The position numbers were made by a program, and so were the translations under genes. From assembly GCF_009755815.1 (NCBI RefSeq), contig NZ_WRPK01000009.1, forward strand, positions 248,001 through 312,000: a DNA stretch of 64,000 nucleotides. The letters run 5' to 3'. Below are positions 27,345 to 36,530 of this stretch, piece after piece; the stretch's first letter is position 1, and each line of letters starts with the position of its first letter. This stretch comes from Flavisphingomonas formosensis (GTDB lineage: Bacteria > Pseudomonadota > Alphaproteobacteria > Sphingomonadales > Sphingomonadaceae). The notes under the pieces are model-generated. The model was not told the origin of the DNA. It was given only the letters and a program-made list of their open reading frames with translations, and did not search any database.

Positions 27345-28294
27345 TGAGCCGAGACGCCAGCTGGCGGTTCGACGAGACCGACCTGGATGACGACCTGCTC
27401 AAAATCCATGCCGACGCCCGAGCGCGCCTGGCACAGATTCCGCCGTGGAAACCGGAAGCAGCAAGGAGGATTCGCGAAGCGCGGTCGCAAGGGGGCGGCG
27501 TCTACCTTTCGGTTGATCACTCGCCGCGCGCCCGCGTAATCGAAGTTCCCGGTCCTGGAGGGCCGATCGCGCTTCGGATCATCGCGCCGGCCAAACCAAA
27601 GGGCGTCTACCTCCATTTTCACGGGGGGGGCTGGTTCATGGGTGGCGCCGATCTCCAAGACCCAAGGCTCGAGGCGATCGCGGACCGCGCTCAACTGGCC
27701 TGTGTGAGCGTCGAATATCGGCTCACGCCTGAGCATCCCTATCCGGCTGCGCCTGACGATTGCGAGGCGGCCGCCCTTTGGCTCCTTACAAACGCCAAGA
27801 TAATGTTCGGCACCGAAATCGTCACGATCGGCGGCGAGTCTTCGGGAGCGCATCTCTCGGTCGTCACGCTGCTGCGCCTCCGCGACAAGCACAATATCGT
27901 CCTTTACGGCGCGAACCTCGTCTTCGGCTTCTTCGATCTTACGCTGACGCCGAGCGCCCGGATGTTCGGCGATGAGCGCATCGCGCCAAGGACAACGGAT
28001 CTGCGCAGCTATGCGCGCGCCTTCGCGGGCGACGCAGATCTCGCGGGGCCTGAGATCTCACCGATGTACGCCAATCTCGACGGTCTGTGTCCGGCTCTGT
28101 TCACGATCGGTACGCAGGACCCGCTGCTGGACGATTCCCTCTTCATGCACATGCGATGGCTAGCATCTCGGAACCGCAGCGATCTCGCAGTTTACCCGGG
28201 CGGCATCCATAATTTCGTCGGTTTCCCAAGTGGCATCGCCCGGGCAGCGGAAGATCGCTCGATCGCGTTTCTGCGCGATGTGACGGGGCAGTGA
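27344..28294 (+). CDS. Alpha/beta hydrolase fold-3 (HSL-family) esterase (set A)
   Basis: 316 residues of the hormone-sensitive-lipase family. The oxyanion motif is [15 protein letters not shown] near residue 90 and the nucleophile elbow is [13 protein letters not shown] near 163. The acid residue lies in [11 protein letters not shown] and the His in [12 protein letters not shown] near 285. The enzyme should hydrolyse a short or alicyclic ester, amide or lactone. It is the paralogue of the product at 33052-34005 (shared FMGxADLQD, PEHPx[11 protein letters not shown]). Confidence 0.9.
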   Translation: MSRDASWRFDETDLDDDLLKIHADARARLAQIPPWKPEAARRIREARSQGGGVYLSVDHSPRARVIEVPGPGGPIALRIIAPAKPKGVYLHFHGGGWFMGGADLQDPRLEAIADRAQLACVSVEYRLTPEHPYPAAPDDCEAAALWLLTNAKIMFGTEIVTIGGESSGAHLSVVTLLRLRDKHNIVLYGANLVFGFFDLTLTPSARMFGDERIAPRTTDLRSYARAFAGDADLAGPEISPMYANLDGLCPALFTIGTQDPLLDDSLFMHMRWLASRNRSDLAVYPGGIHNFVGFPSGIARAAEDRSIAFLRDVTGQ

Positions 28295-28319
28295 GGTTGA
28301 CACCGCTCAGTATCAACTT

Positions 28320-29635
28320 GTGACTGAACGGGATGCACAGGTGTCGCGCAGACCAGCCGAGAAAGGCATTTTGCATAAGCCAACCAGTGCGCAACGGCGA
28401 GCAGCACTCCTTGCGCTGGCGATCGCCTATGGGTTCAACACCGCGGATCGCCAGCTTCTTTCCATTCTAGCTGGGTCGGTCAAAGCCGACCTGCAGCTCT
28501 CCGACATGCAACTCGGTTTCATGGGTGGGGTAGCCTTCGCCTTATTCTATGCGAGCTGCAGCCCCCCTCTCGCATGGCTCGCAGACCGTTGGAGCCGAGC
28601 GTGGGTGATTACAATCAGCCTGGGCCTTTGGAGCCTGTTTACTGCCGCTTGTGGGCTTGTCCAGAATGCGACCCAGCTTTTCCTGTGCCGCTTGGGTGTC
28701 GGTTTCGGTGAGGCAGGCGGCACTGCCCCATCCTTTTCGCTGGTTTGCGCTTACTATCCGGCCAATCAGCGTGCGCGCGCCACTGCGCTACTCAATTTCG
28801 CCGCGCCTCTTGGCGTTGCCTTGGGTCCCCTGGCCGCCGCGATGGTGGCTGACGCGCTAGACTGGCGCGCAGCCTTCTTGATCGCAGGCGTGCTCGGATG
28901 CCTTTTCGTGCCGGTGTTCCGCTGGACGGTGCATGATCCGGCCGGCTTGTCTGTCGACCGAGCGCACACGGGGGTATCCGAAATATCTGCAGCAGACCGC
29001 AGGAGCCCCCTCAAGCGCCTACTTTCCTCAAGCAGTTTCTGGCTTCTGACTACGGCCGCGGCCTTGAGCTCGATGGTCCTGCAGGGCGTGCTTTTCTGGC
29101 TACCCTCATTTCTCGAGCGCACTCATGGCCTAGTGTTGAAAGAGCGGGCCATCCTGTTCGGAGTCGTGACCGCATCCGCCGGTGTAGCCGGAAACTGGGC
29201 GAGTGGTTGGATCGTCGATCGGCTTGGCCCGCACCGCCAGATTTGCGCTCTATTGCCCGCCGCCGCTGGCCTGATCGCCATTCCAGCCTACGCGCTCGCA
29301 CTGACCGCCTCGACAGCCGCTTTGGCAACGCCATTTCTGTTCGTGGGATGGCAATGACATTTGCCTATTCGACGCCGGTATATGCAGCGGTGCAGCATTT
29401 GGTGCCTCCCCGTCAGCGCTCTACCGGGATTGCGGCCTATCTCCTAATCAATAACAGCGTCGGAATAGGCGTGGGCGTCATCCTTCTAGGCTTGCTATCG
29501 GACTGGCTGATGCCCCTGTTCGGCGCTGACGCGCTGAAAATCTCGATACTGGCCGTTGTGAGCCTTTATCTTCCGAGTGCGATCCTGTTCGCACGGTGCG
29601 CCCCGAGGCTCGCGCGAGACTGGATTCAGGAGTGA
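28320..29635 (+). CDS. MFS transporter, frameshifted
   Basis: Two frames join to one MFS protein of about 438 residues. The first (GTG at 28320 to about 29347) contains FNTADRQLLSILAGSVKADL, PPLAWLADRWSRAWVIT and RLGVGFGEAGGTAPSFSLVC. It stops right after ATPFLFVG. The second frame picks up at once with MAMTFAYSTPVYAAVQHLV and AYLLINNSVGIGVGVILLG and ends at 29635. One missing G in GTGGGATGG restores the frame. The protein belongs to the same spinster-like group as the one at 10575 and is likely the inner-membrane importer of set A, if the frameshift is a sequencing error. Confidence 0.75.
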
Positions 29636-29688
29636 ACCTGATTTTATAAGTCGAAAGATCCGGCGGTAACCCGATCTTGCCCTCGCCC

Positions 29689-30612
29689 TCAAACCGCGCC
29701 TTCAATTAACGTGACGCCCGGCCAGCCGCCGGCGTCCACCCGGGCTCGAATGGCTTGGCGCAGGAGCGCCTCGAACGCATTCACCGCCGCTGTCTTGGGA
29801 TGCATGCGCAACGTACTAATGGTCCATGTGACCGAGAGATCAGCGATTGCCACCGCCTCCAGCTCGTACCGCTTGGACCCCATGGCGCATCCGGTCATCA
29901 CCACATAACCGAGCCCAAGCTCAGACAGCTCCAGCATCATCGACGCGCTGGTCTTGATCACGACGTTTTGCGACCGCCCAAGTTTCGCCAACCGCTGGTC
30001 GGTCCGCTTAGCCACAACGGTAGCGTTGTATTGCCGGATGGTCGGCTGTTCCGCCAAGTCGGCCATCGAGATTTCGTTAAGCTCGGCTAGGCCACAACCC
30101 TTGGGGCCGAACAAGAACGCCGCGTCATTCGCTACCGGGCTGGAGTCAATTTCGGGATCGTCCTCGACCATGGTGAGCACCGCAAAATCGAGATACTGCG
30201 ATTTGAGCATGCCTTCGAGCGTTTCGCTCGAGTCTGCGATCACCTTGAGACGAACATCGGGGTATAGCTCATTGAACTGCTTCACGACCGGCGCGGTGAT
30301 GCCCTCCGACCATGACCATGGCAGGCCCACCGAAAGCTCTCCCTGAGGCTCCGTCTGTCGAGCCAGCAACTCCTCGGAAAGGATATCGATATCGGCCAGG
30401 ATCGCCTGGGCGCGCGTCGTGAGCAGGCGACCGGGCTCTGTGAGCCGTACACCGCGTCCATGTCGCATCAGAAGTTTCACACGCAGATGATCTTCAAGAT
30501 GCGCCACATGTCGTGTGAGCGCGGGCTGCGTGATGTGCAACTCAGCTGCGGCGCGTGTGATGCTCCCGTGCTCGGCGATTTTCAGGAAGTAGCGCAGGCT
30601 CAAAATGTTCAT
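29689..30612 (-). CDS. LysR-family transcriptional regulator (set B)
   Basis: 307 residues starting at the ATG 30612, which aligns with the set-A regulator's start and has AGAGG upstream; an earlier ATG at 30657 would add 15 unmatched residues. The helix-turn-helix is ITRAAAELHITQPALTRHVA, followed by LMRHGRGVRLTEPGRLLTTR and an effector domain starting ELSVGLPWSWSEG. It is divergent from the set-B ligase gene at 30784, with a palindrome ATAAC-N6-GTTAT between them at 30661-30676. Confidence 0.92.
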   Translation of the reverse strand: MNILSLRYFLKIAEHGSITRAAAELHITQPALTRHVAHLEDHLRVKLLMRHGRGVRLTEPGRLLTTRAQAILADIDILSEELLARQTEPQGELSVGLPWSWSEGITAPVVKQFNELYPDVRLKVIADSSETLEGMLKSQYLDFAVLTMVEDDPEIDSSPVANDAAFLFGPKGCGLAELNEISMADLAEQPTIRQYNATVVAKRTDQRLAKLGRSQNVVIKTSASMMLELSELGLGYVVMTGCAMGSKRYELEAVAIADLSVTWTISTLRMHPKTAAVNAFEALLRQAIRARVDAGGWPGVTLIEGAV

Positions 30613-30657
30613 ATCAACCTCTGGGAGGCATAAAGAAGAGCCGCCTCTGAAGATCAA

Positions 30658-30679
30658 GCCATAACTGCGATGTTATACC
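30658..30679. promoter_or_regulatory. Candidate operator GCCATAA-N7-GTTATnCC
   Basis: The 22-base site contains a perfect ATAAC-TGCGAT-GTTAT inverted repeat. It matches 36421-36442 at 17 of 22 positions, with both ends (GCCATAA and GTTATnCC) conserved. It lies between the divergent set-B LysR and ligase genes, where a LysR protein would be expected to bind. Confidence 0.5.
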
Positions 30680-30783
30680 GGGAATGCCGCAAGGGGCTCT
30701 GTTTGGCCCAGCCGCCCCCGCGTAGCATCCGGCCAAGAGCGCGTCGTTTCCGACGGCAGAAGTTGCTCAAATTGGAGTGATGC

Positions 30784-32277
30784 ATGAACCTAGTCGCGAT
30801 GGGCGATATCCCTGCTCTGTATGCCGAGCGCCTCGGGGGCAAACGCCTTTGTGTCGTCCATCAGAACGACCGGCTTTCCTGGGCGGAGATGGCCACACGC
30901 ATCAATCGAAGGGCATGGGCCCTGAAAGGTCTCGGTATCGGCAAGGACGATATCGTGGCGCTCGTGCTGCCAAATGAAAATGCGGTCTTCGAGCTCTCCT
31001 TTGCGCTCTGGAAGCTTGGAGCTACGCCATCCTGCATCTCGGCGCGGCTACCAGCGAACGAAATGAAGGCGGTGCTTGATCTTGCCCGTCCACGAGCTGT
31101 TTTCGCGTCGGATCCCGCCATCCGCGCGACAACGGGGGCGCTGCCCGCTGACTATGGCCTCCAGGAGGGCAGTGACGAACCACTATCCTCGATCATTGGA
31201 AGTCACTGGAAAGCCATGACGTCGGGCGGCTCGTCGGGACGGCCAAAGATGATCGTCGACATGGGGCCGGGCGCCACGGACATCAGTCAGCCCCTGCTCA
31301 ATCTGCCCCAGGGCGGAACAGTGCTCAACGCCGGTCCGCTATGCCACAACGCACCGTTCACCTTCATGTCGATGGCGCTGCATCATGGAAACAGCGTCAT
31401 CAGCATGCCGCGCTTCGATGCTGAGGAGACGCTGCGCCTGATCGAGAGTTATGAAGTCGAATGGGCAAATTTGGTGCCGACCATGATGAGCCGCATCTGG
31501 GCGTTGCCCGAAGAGACTCGGTCGCGCTACGATCTGTCGTCGCTTCAGGCCGTTTGGCACACCGCCGCGCCCATGCCCGCCTGGCTTAAGGAAGCGTGGA
31601 TCGATTGGATCGGGCCGGAAAAGATTTGGGAAATCTATGGCGGCACGGAGCGGCAGGGCAACACCATTCTCAACGGCGCTGAATGGCTGACGCATCGCGG
31701 GTCGGTGGGGCGCCCGATCAACTGCGATATCCGTATCCTGAGCGAGGATGGCGAGCAACTACCGCCGGGTGAGGTAGGTGAAATCCATCTCCTCCCGTTT
31801 ACGGGTGCGGGATCGACCTATCACTATCTCGGCGCCGAACCGCATCGCTCAAAGGATGGTTACGAGACCATCGGCGATTTCGGTTGGCTGGATGAGGAGG
31901 GCTATCTCTACATCGCCGACCGTCGTGCGGATCTGATCCTGCGCGGGGGCATGAATGTCTATCCGGCGGAAATCGAGAATGCGTTGTCCGAACATCCGGG
32001 TGTGGACCTGGCGGTGGTGATCGGACTTCCCGACCCCGATCTCGGTGCGCGCGTACATGCAATCGTGCGGCCGTCGCTGGCGGCGGCAGAACCGGTCACG
32101 GTGGAGGCGCTAGGCGCCTTCCTGGCGACGAAGCTTGCCCGATATAAATTGCCGGCAAGCTATGAATTCACCGATGAGCCGCTCCGAGACGAAGCGGGAA
32201 AGGTACGGCGCAGCCAGCTGCGTGCTGCGAAAATCGCGGCTCTCTCATCTTCGGACAACGTCCCGGCCGGCGCCTAG
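30784..32277 (+). CDS. AMP-forming acyl-CoA ligase (set B)
   Basis: 497 residues, starting at an ATG with TTGGAG upstream. Motifs: MTSGGSSGRPKMIV (P-loop), EIYGGTERQGN, GYLYIADRRADLILRGGMN with VYPAE, and the C-terminal Lys in RDEAGKVRRSQL. It shares long identical stretches with the set-A ligase (for example PMPAWLKEAWI and the TERQGN block), so the two probably use related acids. An acidic substrate-pocket difference cannot be judged from sequence alone. The downstream genes are a membrane protein (93 bases away) and the set-B esterase. Confidence 0.9.
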   Translation: MNLVAMGDIPALYAERLGGKRLCVVHQNDRLSWAEMATRINRRAWALKGLGIGKDDIVALVLPNENAVFELSFALWKLGATPSCISARLPANEMKAVLDLARPRAVFASDPAIRATTGALPADYGLQEGSDEPLSSIIGSHWKAMTSGGSSGRPKMIVDMGPGATDISQPLLNLPQGGTVLNAGPLCHNAPFTFMSMALHHGNSVISMPRFDAEETLRLIESYEVEWANLVPTMMSRIWALPEETRSRYDLSSLQAVWHTAAPMPAWLKEAWIDWIGPEKIWEIYGGTERQGNTILNGAEWLTHRGSVGRPINCDIRILSEDGEQLPPGEVGEIHLLPFTGAGSTYHYLGAEPHRSKDGYETIGDFGWLDEEGYLYIADRRADLILRGGMNVYPAEIENALSEHPGVDLAVVIGLPDPDLGARVHAIVRPSLAAAEPVTVEALGAFLATKLARYKLPASYEFTDEPLRDEAGKVRRSQLRAAKIAALSSSDNVPAGA

Positions 32278-32370
32278 CTAGGACGAAACCGAAAGATATC
32301 TGGAAATGACATTCATCATCAGTGTCGTCTTCTTTGTCGTGATCCTCGGTCTGTTCGATCGCAAGCTGCC

Positions 32371-32982
32371 ATGGCCAACCTGCCGGGAAGAGGAAAAGTG
32401 ATTGTCGGGCACTATGGCCTCGCTGCGGCGGTAAAGGCGCGGGAGCCCATGGTCCCTTTGTGGTTGCTCATGCTCGCGACCGTGTGGCTGGACGTCATTT
32501 TCATCCCTTTCCTCGCGGCCGGCATCGAATGGATCGAGCCAGTTCCCCATGCCGCGCATTATGGCGGGCTCATCATTCACGCGGACTACACCCACTCCTT
32601 GGTAGGGGCTGCACTCCTTTCCATCGCGTTGGCCGTTCCCGTCGCGCGAGCATGGGGGCGTCGAGGCGGGATCGTCGTCGGCCTAGTCGCTTTGTCGCAC
32701 TGGATGCTCGATCTCGTCGTTCATCGAAACGACCTTCCATTGCTTCCGGGGAATGTCGGCGATCTTCCAAAATTGGGCTTCGCCCTCTGGGCGAAGCCGG
32801 ACATGGCAATAGGCCTTGAAATCCTGATTTTCGCCGCGGGTATCTACGCCTATTGGCAAGCGGCCTCCAAGGTGGCGCTCGCTGCGGGCGTCAGCCGCTA
32901 TCTGGCCGTTCGCAGCGCATTCAAGGCCTTCTTTTTCGGGGCGCTCATTATCATCCTCGATCTTACAGGTCTGGCAGGCTGA
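32371..32982 (+). CDS. Polytopic membrane protein of unknown function
   Basis: 203 residues with about five hydrophobic segments: PLWLLMLATVWLDVIFIPFL near 30, ALLSIALAVPVA near 85, GIVVGLVALSHWMLDLVV near 105, IGLEILIFAAGIYAY near 152 and FFFGALIIILDLTG at the end. Conserved-looking polar residues sit in ADYTHSLVG and SHWMLDLVVHRNDLPLLPG. The THS and SHWxLD-HR pattern recalls YdjM-like membrane metal-dependent hydrolases, but I would not assign activity. A GTG at 32398 behind AAGAGGA is an alternative start. Confidence 0.7.
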   Translation: MANLPGRGKVIVGHYGLAAAVKAREPMVPLWLLMLATVWLDVIFIPFLAAGIEWIEPVPHAAHYGGLIIHADYTHSLVGAALLSIALAVPVARAWGRRGGIVVGLVALSHWMLDLVVHRNDLPLLPGNVGDLPKLGFALWAKPDMAIGLEILIFAAGIYAYWQAASKVALAAGVSRYLAVRSAFKAFFFGALIIILDLTGLAG

Positions 32983-33051
32983 CATGCGCGCGGCAGGCGT
33001 TCACGCACATGATCAACGAGCCGATGGGCTCCAAATAATCGGGAGAGCAAG

Positions 33052-34005
33052 GTGGACGGACTGACATTGTCGCTGTTCGACGGGAGTGCAGTGGCGGAGG
33101 ATACCTACGCAGTGGCGGCTGGTGCAAAGGCTCGGATCGCCACGCTTCCGCCAGTCTGGACGCCCGAGCACGCCCAACCCATCCGCGAGGCGCGCAACGC
33201 GGGTACCGGAGGATTTCCCTCCATCATCCGTTCTCCGCGCGCCGAGACGCTGATGATCGAGGGATCGGGAGGCGAGGTCCCCGTTCGGATCATTGCGGCG
33301 ACGGCGCCCAAAGGCATCTATCTTCATCTCCACGGCGGTGGCTGGTTCATGGGTGCCGCCGACCTCCAGGATGGCATGCTCGAACGCTACGCGGATGAGG
33401 CGAACGTCGTTTGTGTGAGCGTCGATTATCGACTGGCACCAGAGCATCCTTTCCCGGCTGCGCTGGAAGACAGCGTGGCGGTGGCGAGGTGGCTGGCGGA
33501 CAATGCGGCAGATCGATGGGGTGTAGACCGGATCGTGATTGGCGGCGACTCCTCGGGAGCGCATCTCGCTGCTCTGACCGTGATCGAAATGCGCGATTCA
33601 TACGATGTCGGCTTTTCTGGCGCCCATTTCGTCTATGGCTTTTTCGATCTCGCACTGACGCCTTGGGCGCGCCAGTTCGGCGAGGCGCGAAGCACGCCGC
33701 GTACGACGGATTTGCAGGGGTTCGTGAACGCCTTCATTGGACCAGACCGCGATCACCGCTCTCCGAATGTTTCGCCGCTCTATGCGGATCTATCTAGAGC
33801 GTGCCCAGCGCTATTCATTGTGGGCACCGAGGATGCACTGCTCGAGGACAGTCTCTTCATGCACATGCGCTGGATGGCGGCCGGAAATTCAAGCGACCTG
33901 CAGATCTACCCGGGAGCGCCGCACAATTTTGTGGCTATGCCTTGCAGCGCCGCCGCCGATGCGCACAGACGGGCTCTCGCTTTCATCAGACAGTGCCTGA
34001 TCTGA
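33052..34005 (+). CDS. Alpha/beta hydrolase fold-3 (HSL-family) esterase (set B)
   Basis: 317 residues from a GTG at 33052 behind GGGAGA. The oxyanion motif is [15 protein letters not shown] near residue 95, the nucleophile elbow IGGDSSGAHLAAL near 165, the acid in TEDALLEDSLF and the His in YPGAPHNFVAMP near 287. All catalytic residues are present. It is the paralogue of the set-A esterase at 27344-28294; here it is followed by the acyl-CoA dehydrogenase and kinase genes instead of a transporter. Confidence 0.9.
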   Translation: MDGLTLSLFDGSAVAEDTYAVAAGAKARIATLPPVWTPEHAQPIREARNAGTGGFPSIIRSPRAETLMIEGSGGEVPVRIIAATAPKGIYLHLHGGGWFMGAADLQDGMLERYADEANVVCVSVDYRLAPEHPFPAALEDSVAVARWLADNAADRWGVDRIVIGGDSSGAHLAALTVIEMRDSYDVGFSGAHFVYGFFDLALTPWARQFGEARSTPRTTDLQGFVNAFIGPDRDHRSPNVSPLYADLSRACPALFIVGTEDALLEDSLFMHMRWMAAGNSSDLQIYPGAPHNFVAMPCSAAADAHRRALAFIRQCLI

Positions 34006-34143
34006 ACTCATCCGTGCCGCAGCTCGAGGCGATCCGGCATGGCTTCAATAAACTCTGACGATTGGTCGCGTCAGCCCAGTTCGAATATACTGGCCGAGAC
34101 GGCGTCCCGCCGTGGCCAGCCCGACAGTAGGAAGGTCCTTGCA

Positions 34144-35340
34144 GTGAGTTTCGAATATGGTGCAGCGTCGAGTGACAGGGCGCAGGCTATCGCGGCGCGT
34201 GTTGAAGCTTTTATCCGCGAAACCATCATACCTTATGAACACGACCCGCGTCTTGGAGCGCACGGGCCGGCCGATGAGCTGGTCCAGGAACTGCGGGGGA
34301 AAGCGCGAAGCGCCGGCGTGTTGACGCCGCATATCCTGGATGACGGATCCCATCTGTCGCAGAGTGAGACAGCGACGGTCCTTATTCGATCCGGGCTTTC
34401 ACCCTTGGGGCCGCTCGCGTGCAACACGATGGCACCCGATGAAGGCAACATGTATCTACTGGGCAAGGTCGGTTCGCCGGAACAGCGGACTCGCTTTCTC
34501 GAGCCAATGGTGTCGGGCGCGGCGCGATCGGCCTTCTTCATGACAGAACCCGCAGAAGAAGGGGGGGCGGGTTCGGATCCTTCGATGATGAAGACGACCT
34601 GCCGGCTGGACGGGAACCATTGGGTCATCAACGGCCGCAAGAAGTTCATCACAGGCGCCGAGGGCGCTAAAGTGGGTATTGTGATGGCGAAGTCGACCGA
34701 CGGCGCGTGCATGTTCCTTGTCGATCTTCCCGACCCGGCGATCCGAACAACCCGCATATTGGACACTATAGACAGTTCAATGCCGGGCGGCCACGCCGAG
34801 ATCGATATCGTTGACCTCCGCGTGCCGTCCGATCAGATGCTCGGTGTTTCTGGAGAGGGCTTTAAATATGCGCAGGTGCGCCTTAGCCCCGCACGCCTCT
34901 CGCATTGCATGCGGTGGTTGGGACTTGCTATCCGTGCCAACGAGATCGCAAGCGATTATGCCTGTCGCCGGCAGGCGTTTGGCAAGGCGCTTGTCGATCA
35001 TGAGGGGGTCGGCTTCATGCTCGCGGACAACCTCATTGACCTCAAGCAGTGCGAACTGATCATTGCCTGGTGCGCGGAAGTGCTTGATACCGGCTCACTC
35101 GGGACTGTCGAGAGCTCCATGGCGAAGGTCGCGGTGTCCGATGCGCTTTTCCGGGTGGCGGATCGCTGCGTCCAGGTGATGGGCGGCAGCGGCGTAAGCC
35201 GGGACACGATCGTCGAGCAGGCATTTCGCGAAATACGCGCCTTTCGCATTTATGACGGGCCGACCGAGGTCCACAAATGGTCTCTTGCCAAGAAGATCAA
35301 ACGCGACTGGGTGAATGCACGGGGAAGCGTGGTACAGTGA
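34144..35340 (+). CDS. Acyl-CoA dehydrogenase, ACAD10/11 (LvaC-like) type
   Basis: 398 residues from a GTG at 34144 with AGGAAGG about 9 bases upstream; an ATG at 34039 would add a low-complexity leader. FAD-domain stretches are FFMTEPAEEGGAGSDPSMM and HWVINGRKKFITGAEGAKVG. The C-terminus reads VMGGSGVSRDTIVEQAFREI and then IYDGPTEVHKWSLAKKI. Most acyl-CoA dehydrogenases have YEG here; DGPxEVH is the pattern of the ACAD10/ACAD11 group, whose bacterial relatives (LvaC) work on 4-phosphoacyl-CoAs made by a partner kinase. The kinase-like gene follows with a 4-base overlap, which supports that reading. Confidence 0.85.
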   Translation: MSFEYGAASSDRAQAIAARVEAFIRETIIPYEHDPRLGAHGPADELVQELRGKARSAGVLTPHILDDGSHLSQSETATVLIRSGLSPLGPLACNTMAPDEGNMYLLGKVGSPEQRTRFLEPMVSGAARSAFFMTEPAEEGGAGSDPSMMKTTCRLDGNHWVINGRKKFITGAEGAKVGIVMAKSTDGACMFLVDLPDPAIRTTRILDTIDSSMPGGHAEIDIVDLRVPSDQMLGVSGEGFKYAQVRLSPARLSHCMRWLGLAIRANEIASDYACRRQAFGKALVDHEGVGFMLADNLIDLKQCELIIAWCAEVLDTGSLGTVESSMAKVAVSDALFRVADRCVQVMGGSGVSRDTIVEQAFREIRAFRIYDGPTEVHKWSLAKKIKRDWVNARGSVVQ

Positions 35341-36410
35341 CAGTGCCATCCGAGGCCGGGGCCGCCACAACCGCCGTTCGCGAAGGATACCATCTCGACG
35401 CCAAGGCGCTCGACCGCTGGATGAAAGACCATGTTGAGGACTTCGCCGGCCCCCTGACAATCGAACAATTTCAGGGAGGCCAATCCAACCCTACTTATAA
35501 GCTCACGACCCCGAAGCGATGCTATGTGCTTCGGCGCAAGCCCCCAGGCCAACTTCTCAAGGGAGCACATGCTGTAGATCGCGAGGCCAAGGTCCTCATG
35601 GCTTTAGGCGAGGCGGGCTTTCCGGTCGCCCGTGTCTACGCACTTTGCACGGATGAGACCGTGATCGGCACCTGGTTCTACGTCATGGCTATGATCGAGG
35701 GGCGGATCTTCTGGGATGCGACGATGCCGGGCATGTCGCCTGATGCCCGAGCGGCGCACTTTGACGCGATGAACGATACGATCGCTACGCTGCACAGCAT
35801 TGATTTCGAGGCCATCGGCCTTGGCGACTATGGCCGAGCGGGCAATTATTTCGAGCGACAGATCGCGCGCTGGTCGAAGCAGTATGTTGAGGACGCTGAA
35901 GCTGGGCGTGATCCCAATATGGACCGTCTCGTCGATTGGTTGCCCCGTAACATCCCGGCCGGCGACGAGACCAGCATCGTCCATGGCGATTTTCGGTGCG
36001 ACAACATGATCTTTCATCCGACCGAGCCAAGGATATTGGCTGTCCTAGACTGGGAGCTGTCGACATTGGGCCATCCCGGCGCAGACTTCGCTTATCACGC
36101 GATGATGTTCAGGATGCCGCCACATATAGTAGCCGGACTTGGTGGTGCCGACATCTTTGCTCTCGGCATACCTTCCGAGCATGAATATCTTTCTGCCTAC
36201 TGCGCACGGCGCGGGTTGGCGAGCATGCCGAATTACGACTTCTACATCGCTTTCAACTTTTTCCGGCTGGCAGCAATCTTCCACGGAATCAAGGGCCGGG
36301 TTCTCCGGGGCACTGCGTCGTCAAGCCAGGCGCGCGAGCGGGTTGCTGTCCTTCCCGAACTAATGGCCATCGCCTGGGACCAGGCGAAAAGGGCAGGGGG
36401 GAGTGGTTAG
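35337..36410 (+). CDS. APH-family phosphotransferase (LvaA/ACAD10-kinase-like)
   Basis: 357 residues from a GTG at 35337, inside the stop of the previous gene (GTGA). The fold is that of aminoglycoside/choline kinases: an N-lobe with EQFQGGQSNPTYKLTT and YVLRRKPPGQLLKGAHAVDR, the catalytic loop SIVHGDFRCDNMIFHP near residue 212 with Asp and Asn, and the metal-binding LAVLDWELSTLGHPGADFA. Paired with an ACAD10/11-type dehydrogenase it most likely phosphorylates the 4-hydroxyl of a 4-hydroxyacyl-CoA, as LvaA does in levulinate breakdown and the kinase domain of ACAD10/11 in animals. Antibiotic resistance is unlikely in this context. Confidence 0.85.
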   Translation: MTVPSEAGAATTAVREGYHLDAKALDRWMKDHVEDFAGPLTIEQFQGGQSNPTYKLTTPKRCYVLRRKPPGQLLKGAHAVDREAKVLMALGEAGFPVARVYALCTDETVIGTWFYVMAMIEGRIFWDATMPGMSPDARAAHFDAMNDTIATLHSIDFEAIGLGDYGRAGNYFERQIARWSKQYVEDAEAGRDPNMDRLVDWLPRNIPAGDETSIVHGDFRCDNMIFHPTEPRILAVLDWELSTLGHPGADFAYHAMMFRMPPHIVAGLGGADIFALGIPSEHEYLSAYCARRGLASMPNYDFYIAFNFFRLAAIFHGIKGRVLRGTASSSQARERVAVLPELMAIAWDQAKRAGGSG

Positions 36411-36420
36411 GGAGCTTTGA

Positions 36421-36442
36421 GCCATAAGGCTGAGGTTATGCC
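36421..36442. promoter_or_regulatory. Candidate operator, second GCCATAA...GTTATnCC site
   Basis: This 22-base site begins GCCATAAG and ends GTTATGCC, matching the site at 30658-30679 at 17 positions. It lies just after the kinase gene and about 90 bases before the nitroreductase start at 36531, so it would control a separate promoter for that gene. Confidence 0.45.
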
Positions 36443-36530
36443 GGGGATGTGATCCACTCGCTGTTTGACTCGCGCGCGCGCGCGTAACCCTTCCGGGGCC
36501 CATACCAATTTTGTTATCGGAGATGCCTCA

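Noticed and set aside
35337-36410. Aminoglycoside resistance gene
   Set aside because: The APH fold is present, but the gene is coupled to an ACAD10/11-type dehydrogenase, which points to acyl-CoA phosphorylation.
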